Assembly (NCBI GenBank): GCA_950097015.1
Contig: CATNEN010000031.1
Span: forward strand, 3,350,001 to 3,414,000
From: Macrostomum hystrix
Taxonomy: Eukaryota; Platyhelminthes; Macrostomidae
Length of the DNA stretch: 64,000 nt
Reading direction: 5' to 3'
Both the position numbers and the translations under genes were made by a program. Below the pieces are notes generated by a model. It saw only the letters and a program-made list of their open reading frames with translations, was not told where the DNA came from and made no database searches. Positions within the stretch are counted from its first letter, which is position 1. The number at the start of each line of letters is the position of its first letter. Below, one piece after another: positions 22,613 to 34,326 of the stretch.

Positions 22613-23445
22613 AATCAACCATTTTCTTTTATCCCAATTTATAGTATTTAAGTCGTATTTTTGTGTGTGTCGCTTATAAAGCTTTTTGAGTTAGATTTAT
22701 TGCTCACATTGCTTGAATGGCTTCTAAGTCGGAAAATTCACTATGATCTCAACAGTCTAAAAAATCAACTATTTAAAATATGAGCAAAATTCAACACACA
22801 TTTTTACTAGCGTATAAATTTAAATGTACTGTAAAATTTGTTTATGTTGTTTTCACATTATGGTATTGTATACATTTCCAGAGGTATTCGTTTTAAAGCG
22901 ATGCTTTATTAACATTATTCCTTGCTTTTTGCAACGCCCACGAGTTAGTAGTTTTACCTATTCCATTATCTGGCTTGATCTTTTAACATTATGAAAGTAG
23001 TTAGTAAGTTAGAGTTTATTTTCATTCGTGTTCTGGTCTCTTGTCACAGTTATTGTCTATTAGTTTATCAATGTTTTCGCTTACAAAACTACTTACAGCT
23101 GTATGATTTATTAATAAGTAGTTTTTTTACATTTTTTCTGACTTTCAATTCTGTGATTTTTCCGCTTAAGTATTCACTGCCTAAAATTAGATCTAAATTT
23201 GAGTTTTTGAATCACTAAAGTTCGTTAAAAATGAAGCATTGTTGAAAGTTTTGTTGCTATAGGGCTTTGATGTACTTTTAATTTCGAATATTATCACCAT
23301 CTCTGCTAGAAACAGAATCGAATTAAAGTTACAATTTTCGTTTTTTAGAACCTCAAATCGATACCAGTCGGCTTGTTATACTTTTCTTTAAATTTTAGTG
23401 GCACCGATTCACAAAAAGCTTGTGATAGTTTACGCAACATGCGTG
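22613..23445. other. No gene seen
   Basis: AT-rich sequence, no conserved frame. Confidence 0.4.
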
Positions 23446-23760
23446 AATAATAATAATAATAATATATTACACCTGCCCTAATCAGGTCAATTGTGCAGCC
23501 GACAGCACAGCCGCAGCTATTGCGCGGCGCATCTGAAGGCTGCATATGGCTGTTCAGTCCATGGACTGGGGGGACGCCACACCCACCTTCAATTATCCCA
23601 GCTAATGCTGGTACCCATTTAACAGCTGGGTGAACTGAAGCAATGCAGAGTTAAGTGTCTTGCTAAAGGACACAAATTGTTTAAGTGGAGACGGGAATCG
23701 AACCCCCGACCTTCAAGTCGTGAGTCCGACGCCCTAACCACTAAGCTACAACCTCACTGA
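23446..23760 (-). mobile_element. SINE family 2, near full-length copy
   Basis: On the minus strand: tRNA-like head with an A-box-like TAGCTTAGTGG and B box GGTTCGATTCC, a body with GCAAGACACTTAACTCTGC, then AGTCCATGGACTGAACAG, AGCTGCGGCTGTGCTGTC and an (ATT)n tail. It matches the plus-strand copy at 41829-42123 across its length. Confidence 0.9.
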
Positions 23761-24049
23761 TTAACTACAGAGAGGCTACAGATAGACTACAAACTGATTT
23801 GCGTGAAGTACAGCGTTATACGAGTATATTATAATTCAATTTATTTGACATTGGATGGAACGAAAAAGAACATATAACACAGTGTACTGTATACTTGTGT
23901 TAACTCAAGAGTGCAGGATCGTGCACAAAAGCTTTTGTACACAGACGAGCCAATAGTGATTAGCTTATTTGCTATTTTAATCTAAATGATAATACTTGTC
24001 TTAAAGGGAATTAAATCCAATGAAATACAAATTGCTTCCTAAAATGAAG

Positions 24050-24052
<3 letters not shown>

Positions 24053-24084
<32 letters not shown>
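24053..24084. repeat. (GA)n microsatellite
   Basis: About 15 GA dinucleotides. Confidence 0.95.
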
Positions 24085-24087
<3 letters not shown>

Positions 24088-24369
24088 TACGTCACGCAAA
24101 GTTCAGTAACACTCAAACGAATAAGTATTTAAATGTATGCATGCGTATATGCAAGCTGCTAGCCTACGAAATGAAAAAAATTCGAAAAGTTTTTTCTGTT
24201 TGATTGGGGCCGCTTTGGCTTCCTTTCACTTTCCAGATTCTCTAAAGTCTAATGTTAATGAATGTAATCGGCGAATTCCACTTACAGTAGTATTTCTAGA
24301 CATACTTCAACTTTGCTAGGAAAACTGTCGATACAGGAAAAGCACCTAATGACTATATAATGGCTTGAG

Positions 24370-24375
24370 TTTATT
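24370..24375 (-). promoter_or_regulatory. Probable polyadenylation signal of the ESRP gene
   Basis: AATAAA on the minus strand, 55 bp past the ESRP stop codon. Confidence 0.5.
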
Positions 24376-24429
24376 CTTTGTACTATATAAGAGTTCAACG
24401 AGAACTTCTTGCCGATGGCACAGCCGCTG

Positions 24430-27400
24430 CTAGATGGCCAGCACAGTTTGGGAGGCCAGCCGCGTGCCGCCGTTTGCATCTGACTTTAGCACCACCTGCT
24501 GAGCTGGAGCAGTTACTGTGGCGGGCACCACCGCATGAGCCTGCTGTGACAGATTTTAGAATTGAAGATTCTCGCTACGGATCTTGCTGCGATTCTAGCT
24601 ATGGATCTTGCTGCGATTCTAGCTATGGATCTTGCTGCGATTCTGGCTACTGATCTTGCTGCGATTCTAGCTATGGATCTTGCTGCGATTCTGGCTATGG
24701 ATCTTGCTGCGATTCTAGCTACTGATCTTGCTGCGATTCTAGCTACGGATCTTGCTGCGATTCTAGCTATGGATCTTGCTGCGATTCTGGCTACTGATCT
24801 TGCTGCGATTCTAGCTATGGATCTTGCTGCGATTCTGGCTATGGATCTTGCTGCGATTCTAGCTACTGATCTTGCTGCGATTCTAGCTACGGATCTTGCT
24901 GCGATTCTAGCTACTGATCTTGCTGCGATTCTAGCTACGGATCTTGCTGCGATTCTAGCTATGGATCTTGCTGCGATTCTAGTTGCAGATCTTGCTGCGA
25001 TTCTCGCTATGGATCTTGCTGCGATTCTAGCTTCGACTTCACATCTCATCGTCAACAATGCACAAGCGAGGCATTTCAAAGATTTCTTCGACTTACCGGA
25101 AAAGCGGCCAGGAATGGGATCAGAAACGGCGATTGGCACTGTGCCAGGCTCATTATGGGAGGGAATTGCGGCAGCAGGGCGGTGGGATGCGAGCCCAACG
25201 GCGTCGGTGGTAGAAAGTGTGTCAGCGGCGGAGGTGGCGGCGGCACCTCTGCCGTGGCCGGCAGCGTCGGACAGCGTTGCACGTCGACGAAAACGCCAGC
25301 CGTGGTTCTGCCGTCGAATAGCCAGAATTGGCGGCCGTCTTTAGCCTCACATGCGAGCTGGGCTGCTCGGTCAGATGTCATCTCTATGACCGCCTCTCCC
25401 GTCGGTCGGCCAAGGTGATTCAACACTTGGTGGACACCCTGTAAAAAAGATTTTAATGGGATTACGCTAGAAATGGGATTTCTCTATAGAAGTGGGATTT
25501 CTCTAGAAATGGGATTTCTCTATAGAAATGGGATTTCTCTTTAGAAATGGAATTTCTCTATAGAAATGGGATTTCTCTATAGAAATGGGATTTCTCTAGA
25601 AATGGGATTTCTCTAGAAATGGGATTTCTCTATAGAAATGGGATTTCTCTAGAAATGGGATTTTTCTAGAAATGGGATTGCTATTGCTGCCCACCTGATA
25701 GGCGATCCCGGCTGAATGCTGTTCAAGGAAACCGAGGATATCAGCCACGGTGGCTTCAGCTGGCATCCCGCCGATACGCAGCAGATGGCGCTGGGACCAT
25801 TGGAGCTGAGGATGCGGCGGCAGCGATGGAAGTGTTGGCTGCTGCTGCTGTTGCTTTTGCGGCTGCTGCTGCTGCTGCTGGTTGTTTTTAAATCCGCCCA
25901 GCACCTGGTTGAGCTCTGCGGGAGTCGATTTGAACAATTCCACATAGCGACTGCCGATATGTTGCCTGTGGCCTCGCTCCAGAGCCCGCTCAGCGACCTC
26001 GGAGCTTGCGAACAAAGCGAAGGCGTCGCCTGTGGCTCGGCCGTCCGGCCTCTGGGCGAACAAAAGTCCCGCCTGGCCGAACTGCACTGGACAGGCCGAC
26101 TTTGCGAAGAAGTCCAGCTATTTGTAATGCATAGGAGGGTGACATAGTCTTAGGTGGCTACTTGTGAGTAGGGTTTACGACACATTGATACTATAATTCT
26201 GTACTCAATTGTAAAACTTGTAAAACATAATCAGGGCAAGAATCTAAGCAGAGCGCACTAAGACAGAATTAAGAAAAAAACAACGCCAGCTTTACAGGAC
26301 AACGACTGTGCAGAGGAGATTACTGGCAGCGCGACTGCTTTAGCCCTAGCCGCAGGCCCGAGATAAAGCCGCCTTAGACTGGGTGTCTAAAGTATCAAGG
26401 CCAGGCGTTGGGTCTGGCCTTGGCGCCCACCCCCCTCCTTGCACAGAGAGGATCAAGGCCGGCTGAATAACAACAGCCCACCCCAGCCCACCCGGCACCG
26501 AAAAGCGATAAGACGCCGCGCCGCTTTTCTTTTTATTTAGTCAGCGATTTTGCACCAAACGGGTGCATCGGTGACGGTGATCCAGACGGGCAGGACAACT
26601 GCATGAATCTGCTGATTATATTTATTTCTGCTCGCAATTCTAAGAAGCTAAATTGCCTGGCTGTAATAGCTCATAGCTAGATAATGTCTGCATTTATTCT
26701 GTAATTATTACATAGGAAATTCGAGGGTTACAGTACATTAATTGTACTCTGTTTTGCATTTGTAACAATATCCAGTTATCGCATCCATTTTCGGGGTACC
26801 GCAAAAACGCAAAAAAAGCCACTGATACAGGGCATGGTCTGTTATCCGCTGACTGGTAAAAATTTCGGTGTCTGTTATCAAGCGAGATTTTTGCGCTTAA
26901 CTCGAATACAGAAAAAAAGTAATTTAATATTCACCTTTCTTTAATAACCATTCGTCCGTCGTGAAAACTTGAAACGGCCCATTTAAGGGCCACTCTGTGG
27001 TCATACTACTCGTATACTAGCAAAAAATGATGCTATGCAACGCAGTTTTATTGATTTCATCATTGTGCACTTCATAGTTGGCATAAGCTTAAAGTCAGCT
27101 GAACACAACCCGCACAATTCATAACAAAGTGGATGGAATGATTTGGGACTGATTTTCAAGCTGCCTTAGATTTAAAATCAAAACTTACCACCTGCTCGGC
27201 AGTGACAGAGTAGGGCAGGCCGCGCATTCGCAGCAGCTGCTGTCCGGAGCCGTCCAGCTGAGACAGGAAGGCCTCGGCCTCGGCGTTGACTGCGGCGGCC
27301 ACGGTTAGAAAGTCGCGCGCTCCGGCTTTGAAGACCTCGATGTAGCGCCGGCCCAGGTGACGCCTGTGGCGCAGCAGCGCCAGGTCTCGGTGCTCGGCGC

Positions 27401-30400
27401 TCTCGAAGCGGACAAGGGCTTCGCCGTTGCGACGGCCGCCGGCTCGGCTTAGCACAAGGGCGACGCCACCCGGACTGACATTGAGGCCGCTGAAGAAGCT
27501 ACAGGCCACCTCGACGTCGCCCGCTTGCCAAGGCAGGCCACGCAGACGGACCACTGTCTCAGGACCGACCGGGTCCGTCTTCCGACTGACAGGTGGAACA
27601 GTGGGACTCGTTACAAAGTGACAAAGGCATTTGTGGCCGTCCTTGGAGCACACATCTTCTTGTCAAACATTTGATTACTTGTTCCAGGTTTCACTAATAA
27701 ATGAAACCATTTCCACTGAATGAATGTGGCGTAAACTTACACAAGAGCCGGGCGGTATTCCCTAGCTATCGATTCTGCTTGGTGGAACTTGTGACCTGCA
27801 ATTAAATTCAGCAAGTTTTACTAGTGAAAGGCCGATTACAAAAACGGAGAATAGACAGACAAAAACTAATAATTATTCACACCAACCATCAGCTAATAGG
27901 CAGCCAATGATTCGAGACATTGCCAGGCACTGTTCAGCGCTGAAACCTGTCAGCTGAGACTCTGCTACCTCAGACTCTACGGTCTGCTTTTGGCGCGGTT
28001 CCTGATGCAGACCGAGCTCTGTTAAATTGGATGTCAAAAATGTGCTTATCAAAGTATCCCGAACGCACTGGACCATATGAGCAGAAAATCAGAACGAAAT
28101 ACACTTTTTTGATACCACACTGAACCACATTAATGAAACCACAAAAACAGTACCAGACACCATAAACCATATCAGACCACATCAGACCACATCAGACAAC
28201 AACAGACCGCACCAGACCACACCAGACCACACTAGACCATATTAGACCACACCAGACCATATCAGACCCACACCAGACCGCACCAGACCACGCCAGACCA
28301 CACCAGACCGTATCAGACCACAACAGACCACACCAGACCACAACAGACCACAACAGACCACACCAGACCGCACCAGACCACACCAGACCACAACAGACCA
28401 CACCAGACCACGCCAGACCACACCAGACCACAACAGACCACACCAGACCACGCCAGACCACACCAGACCGTATCAGACCACAACAGACCACACCAGACCA
28501 CAACAGACCACAACAGAACGTATCAGACCTCACCAGACTACACCAGACCACAACAGACCACAACAGACCGCATCATATCAGGCAGAGGGACGGAAAACCA
28601 ACCAGCAAGCATCTCCTCCATCGTAGGCTGCGATTGCCTGCTGCGCCTAGCTCGAGCGAACTCCTTCCGCAGGTCGTGGAAGGCATAGAAATAGCCGGGC
28701 AGGCGAATCCCTTTAGCGGAGGCCTCCGGGTGCAGCAGGAGGCGCAGCGTCGCCTGGCCATCAGTGACTAGGTGGAGGTCGCGGCCGGTCTCGTCCGGGT
28801 GAGCATTAGCCAACAGTAGGGCTCGGTCAAGCTGGAAGGGCAATGCGAATACTTAGTACTTTTCCGTAAATTAGATAACCGATTTCACAAGCTTATTATC
28901 CTTTTTTGTTAAAGAATTAGAATCGAAATAGTATTGCTGGGGAATCAAATCGATAATCCATGAGAATCTAACCGATAATCCATGAGAATCTAACCGATAA
29001 TCCATGAGAATCTAACCGATAATCCACGAGAATCTAACCTATAAACCAAGTGAATCGAAACGATTTTCCAGGTGAAATCTAATCGACAAATCCATGAGAA
29101 TCTACCCGATAATCCATGAGAATCAACCCGATAATCCATGAGAATCTAACCGATAATCCACGAGAATCTATCTGATAATTCATGAGAATCTAACCGATAA
29201 TCCATGAGAATCTAACCGATAATTCATGAGAATCTAACCGATAATCCAGGTGATATCTAATCGATAATCCACGAGAATCTAACCGATAATCCATGAGAAT
29301 CTAACCGATAATCCATGAGAATCTAACCGATAATCCATGAGAATCTAACCGAAAACCTAGGTGAATCTAAGTTATAATTCCGAAATCAGAAGTTCTCACT
29401 GAAAATCAAATCCCAAAGGATTGTAAATAGTCTATGGGAATCCCAGATAGGCCCAAAAAAGTTGGCCACAGCCGCACCTCCAGCAGGCAGTCGGCCAGAG
29501 TCGCAGCCGAGTCCAACGACTCGTCCGTGATGCCGGTGGCCGCAGTGCACTCCGCTGACACCGCCGCTCTGCCGTCCTCCAACGTGGTCTCAACGACGCC
29601 TTCGAAAGCGTCAGCCCCGGCTGCTGGAAGTCCCGGCGGCAGCAGCGGCCTGACAGGATGCTGAGCCAGGGCCAGAACCTTCGAGATGTTCAATTCAAGG
29701 TTCGATTGAATGAACCTGCTTCCATAGTCAATATCGGGCCTCTTTAACAGTAGAAATACCACGCCATTTTTTTCCTCCTGGGGAAAGACCACTTCACAAT
29801 GGCTCCTAAACCGAATAATCGATTTTCGTGAAAGTCCAACATATGGATCAAAATTTTCCGCTTTTTACTATAAACTAATTTTCAAAGCATCGTCGTGATA
29901 TTCAGCTATTGTTTTAGAAGACCCTGGGGACAAGAGCAACGAACATTGCTCTTTATAAAATTCTATGGCGAATCCATGCTGGTTAGAAAATTAAAAAAAC
30001 TATTTAATCAATCCAAAAAAGTTTGCAATCATAGCCGACATGGTAGGGGGTCGGTGGCAGAGCGGTTAACGCGTTTGCCTCTCGCACCAAGGTCCCTAAG
30101 TTCGATTCCACGGCGAGGCCACATTTATTTGGGGCGCAGCCGCGGAGAGAAGGCTTTGGGGCTTGTCGTGCAATTGACGCCCTTGAGGGCCAACCTCCAA
30201 GACACAGTGAAGTGTACACTGCCTGACGATGAGAAAGTCAGGGCAGATGTACACACCTGTGTGAGCGTATGCCTGCGTACAGTATTTGTGTGCGTGTGTG
30301 CTCAGGAGTCAGCGGAATGGGCAGAATTGCCTCCTCGCTGGCTGCGGGTCTAGTGTCACTAAATGATGTGCCATTGCCCGCAGCCCTCCTGCAATTATTA

Positions 30401-31008
30401 TTAATTATTATTATTAGCCGAAATGGTTACAAGATGAAATTTTGTGAGCAGAAAATTTTTGCCTATATTTTGGTTCTTGCCGCGAGACGCTCCGACGAGA
30501 ATCGTTGAATATCTCGACTATGTCGATGTTTTGTGATCCGGGATGTTCTTTCATCGGATAGAGCGAAAAATTTTAGCACGTTTTCTGGATTTTCATGGCA
30601 GTTGGTTGAATATTTTGGGAGATGCAGAAAAAAAATTGAAATTTAAAACACCGGTCTTTCCACTGTTAATTTTACGATCATCGAGCAACAAAACCCTCAG
30701 CAAATAGCTCTCACCTTCTTTCGTTGCACATCGTAGATCAGGTAGGCAACCTGGCAAATTGGTGACTCGTCCGCCGACTCCGCCGACTGGGCCTGGCCGC
30801 AGCTGACCGCGTGCAACAGCAGCAGAAACTCCGGCTGCGGCATGTCGTCCTCAAGCTGGGATGCACTTTTCAGTTTAAGCAGTTGGCGAAGATTTCTGCT
30901 TCGAGCGGCGGCGGCAGCGGCGGCGGCCCCGCATATAAGCTCCTCTTCCGCTTCTGGCGAAGAGAAGGACAAGGCCTCGCCTGATTGGTTGGCGCAGCTG
31001 TTCTGCAT
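24430..31008 (-). CDS. ESRP: Epithelial splicing regulatory protein / Fusilli, 9 exons
   Basis: Exons in order: 31008-30715, 29660-29478, 28831-28603, 28018-27887, 27795-27741, 27585-27189, 26117-25695, 25438-25097, 24543-24430. All phases match, giving 722 residues (human ESRP1/2: 681/727). The N-terminal ESRP domain includes LHPEAS and FHDLRKEF (about 200-215). RRM1 is at about 309-390 ([30 protein letters not shown]), RRM2 at 415-510 ([34 protein letters not shown]), then a Q-rich linker and a diverged RRM3 ([23 protein letters not shown]). ESRPs bind GU-rich RNA in the nucleus and control epithelial alternative splicing. Introns hold four minisatellites and a SINE. The boundary of exon 2 and the shared first Met are the least certain points. 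Confidence 0.9.
24575..25035. repeat. Minisatellite, 24-bp unit, about 19 copies (last ESRP intron)
   Basis: The unit contains GATCTTGCTGCGATTCTAGC. Its length is a multiple of three and it is open in both directions, so it yields long false proteins. Confidence 0.95.
25455..25680. repeat. Minisatellite, 16-21 bp unit (ESRP intron 7)
   Basis: Units GGGATTTCTCTATAGAAAT or shorter GGGATTTCTCTAGAAAT. The core TTTCTCTATAGAAA is near-palindromic. It fills almost the whole intron between the exons ending at 25695 and starting at 25438. Confidence 0.94.
26118..27188 (-). other. ESRP intron 6, no other feature
   Basis: Unique sequence between the exons encoding the two halves of RRM2. No repeat or coding frame noticed. 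Confidence 0.5.
28175..28570. repeat. Short-unit satellite, 10-bp/5-bp units (ESRP intron 3)
   Basis: ACCAGACCAC and ACAACAGACC variants repeated about 40 times. Purine-pyrimidine asymmetry is strong. The minus strand reads as runs of TGGTCTG. Confidence 0.95.
28950..29370. repeat. Minisatellite, 22-bp unit, about 19 copies (ESRP intron 2)
   Basis: Unit core AATCTAACCGATAATCCATG, with a few longer AGGTGA-type variants. Confidence 0.95.
30045..30415 (+). mobile_element. SINE family 1, full-length copy (ESRP intron 1)
   Basis: A 371-bp element: tRNA-like head (GTGGCAGAGCGGTTAACGCG A-box region, AGTTCGATTCC B box), body, and a (TTA)n tail. It is flanked by a near-perfect 12-bp target duplication (AGCCGACATGGT at 30033-30044, AGCCGAAATGGT at 30416-30427). 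This is the best reference copy of the family in the window. Confidence 0.93.
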
Positions 31009-31117
31009 GGCTTCAACGGAGCTTTTCTCGGTTTTCTAGTGCAGATAAGGCATTGATTTGGTCTGCGAATGGAGAACATGCTACTGCCGATAAGTAGTCT
31101 GTTTAATTCTAACTTTC

Positions 31118-31340
31118 TCCAGCTGACACCACAGCTAATGCTCCAGCTGACACCCGAGCTCATGCTCCAGCTGACACCACAGCTAATGCTCCAGCTGACA
31201 CCACAGCTAATGCTCCAGCTGACACCACAGCTAATGCTCCAGCTGACACCACAGCTAATGCTCCAGCTGACACCACAGCTAATGCTCCAGCTGACACCAC
31301 AGCTAATGCTCCAGCTGACACCCGAGCTCATGCTCCACCT
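31118..31340. repeat. Minisatellite, 24-bp unit, about 9 copies, upstream of ESRP
   Basis: Units of CTCCAGCTGACACCACAG plus CTAATG. Each contains a CAGCTG E-box. It lies 110-330 bp upstream of the ESRP ATG, in its probable promoter or leader. Confidence 0.94.
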
Positions 31341-33670
31341 AACACGTAAACAAGACTCAGAAAAACTACTTACATTTATTTGTCACCCGAGAACGTTAGT
31401 TGCGTGCGTAGTTGCTTTGTTAAAACATTTAAAGTCAATAGTCAATGTCAATTAGTGCATATAAACTATTTGTAAGAATTTATAAAAATAAAATACAGTT
31501 AAATCTGAGAATCAGTTGAGAATAAGTTTCCTTTCTTAACTCCGCTACTCAGAAAGTCCTTAGAGAACAGCAATTTCTGCTAACAACTCTTTAACTGCAA
31601 TTGACAGGCACGCACACACACATATATTTATGCCGCATTAGGGTAAGAGAAACTTATGATGCATGCAGCTCTCAGCATTGATTCGAGAGGTCATTGTAGA
31701 GGTGAGAGAGCCACTGATTTATACACAATGCAGCAGTTAAAGTTTGCTGTGAGCATCTTGCACAACGAACACCTTTCCAAGCAGCTTCACACCTGTCTAT
31801 CCTCTCCGCTTATTTTGAGTTCGCGTGGTCTCGATCAATTCTCTTATTCACACCGAGCGGCGCGTGATTCGCGCCCTCATAACAATGGGCTACATTTTTT
31901 CTTCTTTTGTGAAAGGATGAAATTTATATGCTAATGTAGCGGGGTTGCGAACAGCTATTCCAGTTCTATTTATTTTCTTCTCAATTTTGAACAGAATTAA
32001 GCCAGCAAACACATCTACAAACAGTAAGAAAAAGCATTTTATTTCGCACTCTGTTGACACCCTTTGATTCTGAGCCGCTGCTGTAACTCCAAAGATTAGT
32101 TTAATTGCAGGTGGAAACCCACAGAGACAGCTAGGCGGGACTCCCTCAAGCACTGTCGAATATCGCAGTCTAATTACAAAAGTTGTTGAATGCCTGAAGC
32201 GCGCGGTATTAACTAATTAGAGCTATACCTTAACCCACGAAACAAGGCCGCGGAGCGGAGGGTGAAGCGATGAGCTAAAAAAACAGGTTCAATTTTAGGC
32301 AGCTCTGGCGCAACTTTTGCTTTTAGCTGGCCGTTCTCTGTGACTGGGCTTCAATCGGGCTAGAAGTTCGAGGTCTACGGTTGCGAGGTCCCGTAAGCTT
32401 GAAGCAGAAGCTCGGCACCCACAGGTACCGATATTCTCGGCAAACTCGGCACACTTTTGAAGTAATAAAAAATCGATCATCAGTTGCTTATTTGCCTGAC
32501 GGGGGGGCGTCTTACAAACCCGAAATTTCATAAAGTCGAAAGACAGTTCCTTTCACAACACCGAAATTTCATAAAGCCGAAGTTTCATAACACAACAAGG
32601 ATGGGATTGTAGCAGTTGCAAGAGAAAAGAAACAGGGCTGGAAATTTCGGGCTTGTGAAGTACGCTGACATAAGCATTTTCGACGATGGGAAATTTCGAC
32701 GTTATGAAATTTCGGGTTTGTGAAAGCGCCCCTTGCTGACGCCTGTCCTATGCCTGGGTAGAAAGCGTTTGCTAAAAACTTTTAGTGAGTTTTTTGTTAG
32801 TTATTCGAAGGCCGAATTCGCTTTAAAAATATAATCGACGCCGCATCCATTAATTCTTCCCATGTGAGTTTCTGTCTATGGCGTAATCGTGTCCTTCCAC
32901 GCTTCTTCCACGGTAGGTATACAGATGGTACTTCCAGCTTTTTGTATCTCAAAAATTAAGGCAAACAACAGCTAAGTTATCTCAGTGTGATTATTTCCTG
33001 CAACAAATCTGTTCCAGCTAAAATCTAAGATTGTGAACATGCTCTAAAATGTCATTGCGTTTTATTTATTTAAACCAACAAAATGAGGATATTGTCAAAC
33101 AAGTTTGCGAGGCTATGCGAGTATGAGAGTATGAACATGTAATGCAAATGGGGCAACTAATGCGGCATACTAAATAATATAATATAAAAAGATAATGATA
33201 ATATTAATAATGATGATGAAATTATGATGATAATAAAACAAGTCAATCAACCGATAATAACCCACTAAAAAGCATGGAGTCGAGGGGATTCAAGAATAAG
33301 AGACTACCCAAATTAGTTAAACTTAGCATAAACTAAAAATTGTATTCAAGCTTTCTTCTGTAAAAAATGATAACTATTGAAGTTGTGTCTGAAGATTGAC
33401 AGAATTATAAACAAGAGTAAGATACAGAGCCAAAATCTGTAGCTAAAATAACTCGAACGGCTTAAAAAATGTTTGTACGTCAGTTGTCTTCAAGATTAAC
33501 AGAATACTGTCTGTGTGTATGTGCATGGACAGGGAGTCGATTTGGTCACATTCAACTGAAAAATTCGCTCCAGGGTTTTAGAAATTGGAAAGTAATTAGA
33601 AGGAATAAGAAAGGTATCGCTAACATATTAAAGTTAATTATTGCTCTCAGCGCTTGTTGTTCTAGTCGAA
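31341..33670. other. Intergenic, no gene seen
   Basis: AT-rich unique DNA between ESRP and IMPase with only short unconvincing frames, a foldback element at about 32501-32732 and A/T-rich simple sequence around 33170-33240. Confidence 0.45.
32501..32732. mobile_element. Short foldback/MITE-like element
   Basis: The ends are inverted: GGGGCGTCTTACAAACCCGA on the left and TCGGGTTTGTGAAAGCGCCCC on the right, each followed inward by AAATTTCATAA(A/C)GTCG or its complement. Further GAAATTTCG copies lie inside. No clear target duplication. Confidence 0.6.
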
Positions 33671-33674
33671 TATA

Positions 33675-34040
33675 TGGCTCTCAAACCCTCAACCGCCACC
33701 CACCTCACGCCGCTTGTCGATTCGCTATAACGGGATGATGCCACGCTCAAACCCTTAACCGCAACCACCCTCACGCCGCTTGCCGATTCGCTATAACTGG
33801 ATGATGCCACGCTCAAACCCTTAACCGCAACCACCCTCACGCCGCTTGCCGATTCGCTATAACGGGATGATGCCACGCTCAAACCCTTAACCGCAACCAC
33901 CCTCACGCCGCTTGCCGATTCGCTATAACGGGATGATGCCACGCTCAAACCCTTAACCGCCACCACCCTCACGCCGCTTGCCGATTCGCTATAACGGGAT
34001 GATGCCACTCTCAAACCCTCAATACCCACCTCACGAGGCC
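33675..34040. repeat. Minisatellite, 66-bp unit, about 5-6 copies
   Basis: The unit contains TCACGCCGCTTGCCGATTCG and CTATAACGGGATGATGCCAC, with decayed copies to about 34130. It is multiple-of-three and open on the minus strand, but shows no protein-like conservation. Lies in the 3' flank of the IMPase gene. Confidence 0.93.
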
Positions 34041-34326
34041 TGCCGATTCATTCTGCTTGGCATGACGCCACTCTAAACCCTAACCGCACCCACCTCACGC
34101 CGCCTATTTGCTTTCTTCACCAAATGTGTCGCCACTCCTTCTAACCCCCATCCACATTTATATTGGTCAATTGTGCTAACTAAGCGTATTTAGGATCAAA
34201 CAATAAGATAAACAAAGATAATATTTCAAAAGTTCTGATATAAAATCTGACAAATTCCTAAAATTAACATAAGTGTACTTGAAATGAGCACTTCAAGCTC
34301 AAAAGTGTGAACCTTGAATAAGTAAG

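Noticed and set aside
24513-25344. Open frames on both strands reading ILAMDLAA or SIARIAAR repeats
   Set aside because: Product of the 24-bp minisatellite in the last ESRP intron; both strands are open because the unit lacks stops.
28192-28563. Cys/Trp-rich repeat frame (VVWCGLVWS words)
   Set aside because: Translation of the 10-bp satellite in an ESRP intron.
30045-30130. Possible tRNA gene (good A and B boxes)
   Set aside because: It is the head of a 371-bp SINE with tail and target duplication, and the cloverleaf is not complete. The same applies to the heads at 10080, 41835, 51650 and 54690.
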